Of a stretch of 64,000 nucleotides of DNA, positions 37,246-64,000 are shown piece after piece. The notes beneath the pieces were generated by a model, which saw only the letters and a list, made by a program, of their open reading frames with translations, made no database searches and was not told the DNA's origin. This DNA is from Cranoglanis bouderius (lineage: Eukaryota; Chordata; Actinopteri; Siluriformes; Cranoglanididae), in the NCBI GenBank assembly GCA_023630585.1, contig CM042555.1:18547501-18611500 (forward strand), read 5' to 3'. Numbering within the stretch: the stretch's first letter is position 1; each line of letters opens with the position of its first letter. A program made the position numbers and the translations under genes.

Positions 37246-40200
37246 TAGTAGGTGTGTGTGTGTGTGTGTGTGGGCCCGAGCATGTTGTAATGTGCCGTAG
37301 CCTGCAGACTGCAATTGATATGGCACATGTGGCGTGATTTCCTGTTTCTCTGACGATATCTTCTCGTTCTCTGAATCTTTAATAAACAAAAAAAGCCTAA
37401 AGAGGCCAGATGGATTAAACAAATAAAACACTGCTGAGCCGCGTCAAGACCGCAAGGCAGAGAAATAACCAGCGGCGTCCGTCAATCGCCGAACAACAGA
37501 GTGGTTTCAATCATGCGGAAGCTATTAAACAATCGTTAGTTGATTCAGCCTCCCGAAGAGATTGGAGTTAAAAAGACTTCGAACTCCGACTGAGACGGTG
37601 CCAAGCTGCGACCTTTCAAAGCTCTTTCAAACTTCTTGGCGCAAGAAAGGAGGGAAACTTTAGACAGGGCTGAGATTAAAGGGAAGGGACGGGGTGAGTG
37701 AGAGAGGAAACAGGCAACATGCAGATTTATTTATTTATTTTTTTAATTCTGTATTTTTTTTATTTTTTATTTTTATATTCCTCTGCATGCTAATGAGATG
37801 GGGACGTGTTGATATTTAACCCCCATTCCAAGCGCTCTGAGGTTTCCGCAAAAGCGAGTTGCAAAAGTCTGTGTAAACACAGGAAGTGCGTGGATAAAGT
37901 AATACTGTAGCAGCGCTTTTTCACACACAGATACACTCTGAGTGACCCGTCTTCTCGAAGACACACATGGCTCCGCTGTCGCTGCGTTATCGCTAGTTTC
38001 CAAGGAGATGGATCCAAACACCTGCGCATATGTTTCCCTTTACTGCAAATCATCTCCCCCCCCACACACACACACACACACAAGGGATATTTGAATGCGA
38101 ATTCAGCATCTGTAGTGAATCTTGGGAGTTATATACAAATAAGCGCACGAGGTGCACGACATCCCGAACGAAGGACGTGTCTGTTCGTTTTTAATTGAAA
38201 TGCCGCCCGATAGGAACGAGATCGGAATATCCAGAATGCCGTGGACTCGATCGGAGCAGGCCGTTATTCTGTCCTCACGCAGACAAGCTGAACTCTTTTT
38301 AACACCTTGCAAATAGAGACGCCGCCCTTTAAGCCACCTGCAACAGGATACAGGGGTCAAAGTTTAATGTTTTCCAATTTGGTTGGCTTGTGTGGCAAAC
38401 AGGAACAGGCTCTTGAACTTGACCCCAGGCCTCGAGGTTAAGAGACACGAGCCGGGTTTTTACGACACACGGATGAGCCGTTAAAGTCGGTTCAGGTCGG
38501 CTGGAAATTGCGAGCTTGTGGACGAACTCTCGCAGCAGTAGCTAGCAGACAAATTAGCTAAACAAAATGTACACAAACATTTCACTATAAATATACATTT
38601 AAAGGGGCTTTTAAGACCCTTGGAACAAGGATTGTTTTGTTTTTATTTATTTTTACTTTTTCAGAGATTCAGGGCCTGAACTTGCGGTAAAGACATTAAG
38701 ATCCGAACTAATTTCGGACAAACTAGTGCCGTGGATTATTTCCTGCAACATACAGGAAGTTATAAGGAAACTTTATACAGGACTATTAACTCGCACTAAT
38801 ACTCCAGTATTAAAGCAACTTGTGTGAAGGGAGGTGTGTTCAGTGACCGCAGGCGTTCTTTAGTGTTCACTGGTAAATAAAGCACATGCTGTGGATGTAC
38901 AGAAAGAACCAGAGCTGAAATAAACACAGTGGAAAGTTTAAAGCATGTATTTATCTTTTTACAGAGCAGCTTTTGCTTCACATGCCCCACCCCCCAACCC
39001 CCCCGCCCCACCCCAAACAGGAAAGATGACCCAATTAACAGGAAATCTCACCCTTTCCACTGTGACCGGGGCACATTTTGAAACAGATTGTTAACAAGGA
39101 CACATTATTTGGTCATTTTTTTTCAAGTCGGTCTGCTGACCGGAGTGAAGTTGTACTGGGAGATGTTGTATTTTCACTACTACGAAAGGAAAAGAAGACG
39201 ACTTCGTTCATGCCTAGCTACTAATTTTTTTTTTTTTGTTTAATATGAGTGGATGATATTTTTCCCATAATCATATTGCACTACTAGATGTTATTTAAAT
39301 TAACATCATTTTTTCGTATTCAGAGGAGAAAAAAAAATCCAGAGACGAATGTCTTTCGCTTAATACAACTGTATAGAAACACGTTTCCCGGATGTTTTTG
39401 GCCAGGCGATGCTTGTCGCTTTACGTAGGAAAAGGGGCGTGTCACAAGGCGAGCGCCAGAATTCTTCTCACCGCGATCTTCCCAGCTAGCTAGCATGGTC
39501 GCCTACATTTATTAAGTGACTTTTTAATTTTAAAAAATCGTGAACATAATGTTGCAGTTTCGAAGCGGCGGTTTATTCAAGCCGTACTTTGTCGTGTAAA
39601 CAGACGCTTTTCGCCCCCAGCGTGAACACGTTCATGTTCATTATTATACCTAATGAATATTCAAATTCTAATACTACTCAAAGTCATCGGAATGCAAAGC
39701 CAGTTTTAAAAGGTATTTGAATAACAGTTAGGTTGTTAAACGATACTCAATAAACAACACCCAGTAAATGATGCTCAGAAGAATTGGCAGTAATCAAAAT
39801 ATTGACGATTTCAGGGCCAGAAAAAACTTGAATCAAAGCCTGAACTGAAGAAACTAAACAAATCCAATGCAAGGGCGATATCACAAATCGCAGTTTCTCA
39901 AAGGTATCTTTGGAAGGATAGAATTCTTACAGGGCCGGAAATATTTTCGCAGATTGCACACTGCACCTTTAAATGCCAGGCAATGCATTCGGTATGCTTC
40001 CTGAATGCCCTGATTGTTACCCGTAGCCCAGTGATGCTTTATTCCACAGCAGAGAGTTTAGCTGAGGACAGGTGTGTATGTGTGTGTATGTGTGTGTTCA
40101 GCACTTCTGATTCAGGACTCGTCGCAGTTAAAAGGCTTTTTTTTTTTTGGGCGGGGGGGGGGGGTTTGGCTCCGGCATCAACACAAGCTTCCGAACGCTG

Positions 40201-40578
40201 ACAAAACCACAACCACAAAACCAGCGTACAGCCTGTCAGCAGCTTTCAGCTCTGCAATTCCTCAGTTGGGGTTTTAAATCAGTGTCAGAGTTGCGGTGGT
40301 TAATTTGCAAATTGTTGTGGAGACTTGTCCACATGAACAACAAAAAAATGATGACGGAGAAAAAAAAAAGAAAAAAAAAGCTTATTTGAAATTATTTATT
40401 AAAGCTTTTTCCTTGACGTTTACGGTTTTCAAGCTTGAAATTGTCCTGTTCTATGAGTCGGGTATAATTTTTGCTTCTTTTAGAAATAAATGCTTTAAAT
40501 ATGCGAAATACTTTTTCGAGAGAGAGAGAGACACCTTTCCCACATTAGCTCATCTAATATCCAGGTTCATGTTCCCTC

Positions 40579-40616
<38 letters not shown>

Positions 40617-41326
40617 TCGACTTGTTGGACAGTGTGTGTATTGTTCAGATTGAGGAACTGCTGAGGCAGTCCAGGTTAAACATTACCATTTATCTGATCG
40701 CAATTCCGGATTACACGCCGCTTAACAGCTCGGAGCAGACCAGGAAGTGGGCCAGAAAATGAGACGTACACAATTGTCCACTCCAGACGAAATCCGTCAT
40801 CCGAGACGCGTTTGGCGTCCGACGTTTGCTTCCTTAGTTTAAAGGCTGATGTTTTTAAGCAAGTAAACCAAATTAGTCTTTTTCCACATAACTATCAGTC
40901 TCAAACCACATCGGGTCGTGACTTACTGAAACCGTAAACGCAAACCGTGGAGCTGCAGCACTGCAACGTCATCCAGCTTGGTAAAGGCGGCCATCTTGGA
41001 CAGCCGGAATCACTTGGTGCATTCTCGCTCCGCCCCCTGCGGATGATGCTGTAGTTCCACTTTAGCCTTAACTGCGTAAACACGGTTTCTTTCTGCTATT
41101 TTCCAAAATCATTTTAATTGTCGTTTGATGTACGTGAATTTAACGATAACGATGCTGTAGCTGAGATTACTCGTTAGCTCGTATCCTCGTTATCCTCGTA
41201 GATTGATTGCAGAGAACGAAAGCAGCAAAAATCTGACAACAAACACGTCTCCGCTGGGTAACTACTGTACATTTGGACTGGATAAATATCAGCACCCTGC
41301 TAAAAGCACACTATTGGCGTTTATTG
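37246..41326. other. Non-genic stretch
   Basis: Short TG runs (37,252, 40,582-40,612), (CA)n at 38,063-38,081, T-rich 37,725-37,780, and C-rich 38,985-39,013. A GC-box-like CTCCGCCCCC at 41,029 stands alone. No exon recognised in 4 kb. Confidence 0.4.
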
Positions 41327-41510
41327 TTTATACCGCAGCGCTGTCGAGTTCTTGAATCTGATTGGTCAGAAGGTGTTGGTTAATTTTCTAGCATTAGTAT
41401 TATAACCGCACGTTCGGTTACGTTCTATTATCACAGGTTTATGTGAATCCGCTCGTCCTGACACGTTGTTATTTCTATAGTAACAGCTCATTCACAGGAA
41501 CTCGATCATA
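41327..41510 (+). mobile_element. Interspersed repeat copy 2 (near full length)
   Basis: Begins TTTATACCGCAGCGCTGTCG, continues CTGATTGGTCAGAAGGTGTT and TTAATTTTCTAGCA, and ends near TTTCTATAGTAACAGCTCAT and TCACAGGAACTCGAT. Both ends are shared with the minus-strand copy at 44.4 kb, which defines an element of about 180 bp. Confidence 0.78.
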
Positions 41511-42805
41511 TATAACCTAAGGCTAACAACAGCTAAACATCTGTAAGGTAAACTAAACGTCTCCAGTGTCGGTGCTTTGGAACGTTACGTTTCCTGACAT
41601 GGGAAACGTTCAGGTCAGAGGAGTTTCCGATTCATTTCAAGAGAGAGCGAGAAGCTTTTAGTAATAAGCGATTACGTGTTTCACGGATGTTCCACAACAC
41701 TTCAGGACATGCTGTTTTAGGAAAATAATCAACTTCAGGGTGGATTATTTTTCTGTATCCCTTACTTACTTGTCGGCTATCGCTGATATCGAACCATTTA
41801 GGTAATGTAGGTTTCTGTGCGTACAATAACGTGAGCAGTGAATTGTAGTGAATAAAATGGCGTACCAAAAAAAAAAGAGGGACGGACAGACAGACAGGAA
41901 ATGAGAAGAGGAGGAGAGGATGAGAGGATGGGACGAGGGCTGTTTACAGACAGCAGTGTTGGTCAGAGACAGAGAGAGCGCAAGAGACAAACACAGAGAG
42001 AGAGAGAGAGAGAGAATGTAACACTCCAGTGTCCCACTTCTCCAGCTGAGTCATTGACACGCCCTGATCCTTTGTATATATGTGTGTACTCTGTCTATCT
42101 GTTTCTCTCTCTATCTAGCTGTCTGTGTGTCTACAGTATCTAGGTTATAGATAAGGAACATTTAACTTGAGCTTTAATCTTCAGATGGAACCATTTCTGT
42201 GCTAGGCAACAGTAAAATACAGATTCTAGCTATAATACTGTACAAAACTATCTAACAGCAAGGCTAAAGATTTAACTAGCTAGCACATAGCTGCAAGCAC
42301 ATAACCAGAAAATAAAAAGGTATAGTGACGGTGGAAACGAGACCACAGTGTCATGGATATCAACATTTACCTCAGATGTGGTGTTAAATTGCTAAGAAAA
42401 CGCTCAGTACGGCTAAAATTACACTCTAATTACACTTGGCATCATTTTCCTCTATATTAGTTAGAACTTTTTTTTTTTTTTTTTTTTTAAACTTCAGTGA
42501 AGTTGTCAGTACCAGAAGAATTTGATGTATATTTGAATGTCTGTGATTTTAACCAATGGAGCAAAATCTATGCCGGCTCGTCAGTGTGGACTAGCCACAA
42601 CTAGAGTTGTTGCTGATTTAGCTACATAGCCAGCTGTTAGCTTAATCGTAGTTGTTCGCTTGCTAGCTTTACTTTGTGTAATAAAATATTTAATAAAATA
42701 AGGTGATTCTGTGAGCATTACTGCAGTAGCTAAGCATTGCATTGCATATTGAAAAATGTTCAATATTTCAAGCTTTTTTTTTTTCTACTACCATCCAGTA
42801 CAAAA
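41511..42805. other. Non-genic stretch with GA repeats
   Basis: GA-rich 41,895-42,015 (AGAGAGAG) and poly-T at 42,471-42,488. Nothing gene-like. Confidence 0.45.
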
Positions 42806-43902
42806 GCTCAATTTGGATATTTATTGGATAGCTCAATTTGGATATTTATTCGATAGTTCCAGTTGGATATTTATTCGATAGTTCCAGTTGGATATTTATT
42901 CGATAGTTCCAGTTGGATATTTATTCGATAGTTATTGGATAGCTCCAGTTGGATAGTTATTGGATAGTTCCAGTTGGATATTTATTGGATTAGTTCCATT
43001 TGGGTATTTATTCGATAGTTATTGGATAGTTCCAGTTGGATAGTTCCAGTTGGATAGTTATTGGATAGCTCCAGTTGGATAGTTATCGGATAGTTCCAGT
43101 TGGATAGTTATCGGATAGTTCCAGTTGGATAGTTATCGGATAGTTCCAGTTGGATAGTTATCGGATAGTTCCAGTTGGATAGTTATCGGATAGTTCCAGT
43201 TGGATATTTATCGGATAGTTCCAGTTGGATAGTTATCGGATAGTTCCAGTTGGATATTTATCGGATAGTTCCAGTTGGATATTTATTCGATATTTATCGG
43301 ATAGTTCCAGTTGGATATTTATCGGATAGTTCCAGTTGGATATTTATCGGATAGTTCCAGTTGGATATTTATTCGATAGTTATTGGATAGCTCCAGTTGG
43401 ATAGTTATTGGATAGTTCCAGGGATAGTTCCATTTGGGTATTTATTCGATAGTTATTGGATTAGTTCCATTTGGGTATTTATTCGATAGTTACTGGATTA
43501 GTTCCATTTGGGTATTTATTCGATAGTTACTGGATTAGTTCCATTTGGGTATTTATTCGATAGTTACTGGATTAGTTCCATTTGGGTATTTATTCGATAG
43601 TTACTGGATTAGTTCCATTTGGGTATTTATTCGATAGTTACTGGATTAGTTCCATTTGGGTATTTATTCGATAGTTATTGGATTAGTTCCATTTGGGTAT
43701 TTATTCGATAGTTACTGGATTACTTCCATTTGGGTATTTATTCGATAGTTACTGGATTACTTCCATTTGGGTATTTATTCGATAGTTACTGGATTAGTTC
43801 CATTTGGCTATTTATTCGATAGTTACTGGATTAGTTCCATTTGGCTATTTATTGGATAGTTACTGGATTAGTTCCATTTGGCTATTTATTGGATAGTTAC
43901 TG
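42806..43902. repeat. 1.1-kb minisatellite with two unit types
   Basis: The left half is built mainly from 25-bp units (CGGATAGTTCCAGTTGGATA plus GTTAT), the right half from 37-bp units (TTAGTTCCATTTGGGTATTT, then ATTCGATAGTTACTGGA). Mixed units at 42,930-43,060 and 43,380-43,450 show how one form passes into the other. Copies within each half are nearly identical. Confidence 0.93.
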
Positions 43903-44387
43903 CCTGCTTAAGACTGGCACCAACTGGAACTAATGTGTTGAGTGCTGATTTGTTTGTATGGCGTTACACAGTATGCAACATCACCTACACAGACTGCAGT
44001 TTGTTGCTATGCTATGGCACTATGAAGAGATATAGGAGCAAATATTATAAACAAAGTTAATCCAAGGACGACTACTTTTATTCTTCCTTTAAGTCAGCAA
44101 TTAGCCAACGATTACAATATTTTCAGGTATTAATGAATCACACATCATACTTGTTTATCCATTTCTAGTTACATTTAACATTTTTTTCTCTCGTTAATAA
44201 GTTAATAAGCCAAAAAAAAAAAAAAAAATGCAGCTTATCCTGTTACCAAGAAACCAGAAGGCATAAACTCCAGTCTTGTCAGGGAAAAACTTACCGACTG
44301 TTAAAGAATTCTGACACTGGAGACTCCTTACTTAAATGTGAAAGCAGAACGCTTTACCATATCAACGGTCGTATGTTTTTTCCTTAG

Positions 44388-44562
44388 GTTCCTGTGTAAG
44401 TTGCTGCTATAGAAATATATCAGAATATTAATATAAACATTCATATAAACCTGTAATTTGTCACATAATTGGCACTATTGTCAGGACTGCTGTTATAGAA
44501 AATGAATCAACACCACCTGACCAATCAGAGTCGAGAATTCGTGAAAGCTTTGGTATAAAAGT
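44388..44562 (-). mobile_element. Interspersed repeat copy 3 (minus strand)
   Basis: In reverse it reads TTTTATACCAAAGCTTTCAC, GACTCTGATTGGTCAGGTGG, TGTTGATTCATTTTCTATAA and finally TATTTCTATAGCAGC near GGAAC, matching copy 2 from end to end. Confidence 0.78.
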
Positions 44563-44719
44563 AATGAGGCTCATGTGTCAGCGCTTTAATGAAGTCCAGC
44601 TGGAGTGTGTGTGTGTGTGGTAGGTAGATTTACTGTAGATGTAGTGTGATTGCAACACATAAATAGAGGCTTACAAATTAAACACACACAAAGTAGTAAG
44701 CACTGACCTTTAATTCCAC

Positions 44720-46400
44720 TTGTGAGCGCGCGCGCGCGCACACACACACACACACACAAAACTAATGACCTTTAATTTTACTCGCTCTGACACACCGGGG
44801 CTGTCCCGCGAGCAGACTCGCGCTCTGATTGGTCAGCGCGTGGCCGCGCGCTCAAAGGAAATGGGTCGGGTTAGCAGGTCACGTGCTGCCTTTAGCTCCT
44901 CTCGCAGCGCAACGGCTCTTCACTCGCGCTAGTGCGCGCACACCGGCAAGTAAATACATAGATACGTACGTACACACGCACCGACATCGAGCTCGCGCGC
45001 AGCTCTAGTGCTCGGGACGGCGCGCGTGAAGGGAAGTCGCGAGGATGACCGGGCGGGAGTGAAGCCTGGCGGCGCATTGCAGTCTGGGAAAGGACGACAT
45101 GCCTGCTTAGCGCAGTTTATTTTAAAGCGAGATACTGAGGGGGAAAAAAAACACACAGGTGGGTCATTTAATGTTTTCCGTCACCGGAGCTCGCGCACGC
45201 CTTTTTTTTTGTTTGTTTTTGCAACGTATGAACAGCTCATAGTTTGATTAATACAACCGAAGAGGTCTATGCACGCACGCGCTTTCCTTTTGACCATGTG
45301 TTTGCTTTGCTTTATTGTGCACGTGCGTGCGTGTATGTGTGGTGTTCGGTTACATTTTTTTTTTTTTTCCCGCGTGCAGCTACAGATATAGATGGCCCAT
45401 TGTGAATCCTTGGATTGTTCTTTCCCGGTATTGTTGGGTGGGGTGTGGAACCGCAACTCTACCTCTACTCCGCTTTGCTATTTATAGTTTTTTTTTTTTG
45501 TATTTAAAGAAAGAGAGAAAGAAAGAGTCTCTCTGCTAGATGGGCGGGGACGCACGCGGAATCCGCAGGAGGTGCGACCACGCGCGCGCGCACACGGCCC
45601 ACACAAAAAAAAAAAAAAACAACTGAGGGTGACTACAAGTTTTCTCAAATGGCGGCCTGGGAATAACGATACAACAGGATACGATACGATATTGTGTGTA
45701 TCAGCTTCCTGATGTTTGCTTTGAATGAGCAGATTCGTTGGAGTTTCTGTGTCGTCACCCGCCATAGCCTCGAGCACGCCGTGCACGTGATGCGTTTGTT
45801 TACTCGCGCGCATGTTCCCGCTTTACGTGACTGAGTCCGTCAGTAAACTGCACACGCCAATGAAATGCATATTCAAATTGAAATGCTCCTCAACTAGAGC
45901 TTTAGTGTTCTGGACACTTACATGATGGTATATTTACAGAAATACTTGTGGAGGTGGGTTTTTTTTTGGCTTTATAGTTTTTGATGATTCCTACTTGTAC
46001 TAATCTCACGATCGTCCAATTAAACGCTTTCTAGAATGTATAAGTCCCGCCCCCTCGCTCTACTCTAGTAGCTTTTTTTTTTTTCTTTAAGTAAACGTGG
46101 TTCGTTTTTCTCGGTTTCTTTCCACACGCTGTTCACTTTGAGTTTATTGAGTTGGAACGGGGCGGAGTTTGTGCGAGTCGGCAGTCACGTGACTTTCCAG
46201 AAGAACGTCGTTTGATGCCGGAATGTCGCTACCTCGGACCGATCGATCAGTAAGGGTCGGTAAAATCATTTTATCGCGTAGCATAATATTTAAAAGCAGT
46301 TACAAGCTTGACGCTGGCGCTAGACTTCGCTGCGGTACGTACGGAGTGACTCCTAAAACCACACGGCATCTCGACTTCTAAGTGTAGGATATCATCCTAG
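44720..46400. promoter_or_regulatory. CpG-rich promoter and first-exon candidate for add3
   Basis: CpG dinucleotides, scarce elsewhere in the window, become frequent here. Visible motifs are an inverted CCAAT box (ATTGG at 44828-44832), an E-box CACGTG (44880-44885), a GC box GGGGCGGAG (46159-46167) and a perfect palindrome GTCACGTGAC (46184-46193). A splice-donor-like GTGGGT at 45159 could end a noncoding exon about 5 kb before the first coding exon. Which strand or gene it drives is inference; there may be more than one start site. Confidence 0.5.
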
Positions 46401-50149
<3,749 letters not shown>

Positions 50150-50169
50150 GTTTTTAGCCAAGCAGGGAG

Positions 50170-63309
<13,140 letters not shown>

Positions 63310-63476
63310 GTGAGTCTTTCACTGCATTCACGTTGCTTTCGCCCTGCCCTCGTCCACTCTCTCCCATATTGTGGTCTCAAGGAGCTAATTCGTGAGCAAA
63401 TATTCTGTAAAAAAAAAAAAACGAAAGCGAACAAGTGTGCGTTAACTAGTGCAGGTTTTGGGAGGGGAGGTTTTGA

Positions 63477-63760
63477 GCCTGTAGTTCTCTTGATGACCAC
63501 TGGGTGTCGCCAAACTCCATCTTTCAGAGACGTGTGGTTCTACAAGGGAAAAAATGATTCATCAAATGATTAATATAGCAGCGTTGACTAAATAAAAATA
63601 GTCGTCATGGTAACCGTTCCAGTTCACCTCTGGAGTTTTGCCCGTGGAACATAAGTTTTGTTTATTTACTCGAACTGTTGTTGCTTTGAGTTGAATTATA
63701 AGCCTGCGGTTCTCCAGATGACCACCGGGTGTCACCAAATTCTAATGTTTCAGAGACGTC
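63477..63760. repeat. Duplicated 60-bp segment in last add3 intron
   Basis: GCCTGTAGTTCTCTTGATGA with ACCACTGGGTGTCGCC (63,478) and GCCTGCGGTTCTCCAGATGA with CCACCGGGTGTCACC (63,702) share most of 60 bp up to CAGAGACGT. The rest of 63,310-64,000 shows no exon. Confidence 0.75.
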
Positions 63761-64000
63761 AGCGGTGCTGTGTGTAAATGTAACCTCGCTTAACGTAGTT
63801 CATGTTTGCGTTTTGCTTTAAAGGAGCAGCTCTCCGCAAAGGTAAAGTGGCTTCTCGGTTTGTCGGTTATTCATTTCAATGTGCATCATCTGTGCTGAAT
63901 CATTCGCCGTGAGTCAGCCAGGACATGTCTGGTGTACTCAGTGTACATTTGAGTTATTGTTCCTTTAAGTTTCAGTGATTCCAGGGTGTGAAAATGAAAC

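Noticed and set aside
44892..45813. Minus-strand open frames in the CpG-rich region
   Set aside because: GC-rich DNA has few stops; no domain or start context supports them.

Overview
The window reads as vertebrate, teleost fish DNA. It has long introns with GT-AG splice sites, very frequent (CA/TG)n and (CT/GA)n microsatellites, tRNA-derived SINEs of the kinds common in fish, a decayed Tc1-like transposase, and one clear split gene. An otophysan fish (catfish or cyprinid group) is my best guess from the repeat flavour, but that narrower placement is a weak inference.

Region 1-44,700: I find no convincing protein gene. This part is a repeat-rich stretch: either intergenic DNA or a long 5' intron of the downstream gene. 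It holds a TC-rich block at the left edge, hexamer-type GTTAAG/GTTAAA arrays (5.2-8.5 kb), three minus-strand SINEs (2.4, 10.8 and 12.1 kb), a foldback sequence joined to a Tc1-like transposase relic (14.9-15.4 kb), CT-rich clusters (18-19.8 kb), and a 15-bp minisatellite that leaves a long open frame (21.4-22.0 kb). Further on are a 140-bp palindrome (26.4 kb), several minisatellites (30.1, 32.0, 35.6-37.2 and 42.8-43.9 kb), and three copies of one short interspersed repeat (27.3, 41.3 and 44.4 kb).

Region 44,720-46,400 is rich in CpG, carries CCAAT, GC-box and CACGTG motifs, and is the best promoter or first-exon candidate.

Region 50,150-63,309 carries eleven coding exons on the plus strand. 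They join, all in frame and all with GT-AG introns, into the first 528 codons of gamma-adducin (add3). The gene runs off the right edge; the rest of the tail, including the C-terminal MARCKS-like segment, lies outside. Adducins cap actin filament ends and recruit spectrin to actin in the membrane skeleton. The head keeps three histidines that bind metal in class II aldolases but seems to lack the catalytic glutamate.

The least ordinary observations are: (1) several add3 splice sites sit inside or directly beside (TG)n microsatellites, with TG-rich tracts in place of pyrimidine tracts; (2) a roughly 250-300 bp higher-order tandem repeat at 35.6-37.2 kb is interrupted by a SINE; (3) one minisatellite family forms two clusters 22 kb apart; (4) a near-perfect 51-bp foldback abuts a Tc1-like relic; (5) a 15-bp minisatellite is open in both directions. 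I did not find a clearly new multi-gene system.
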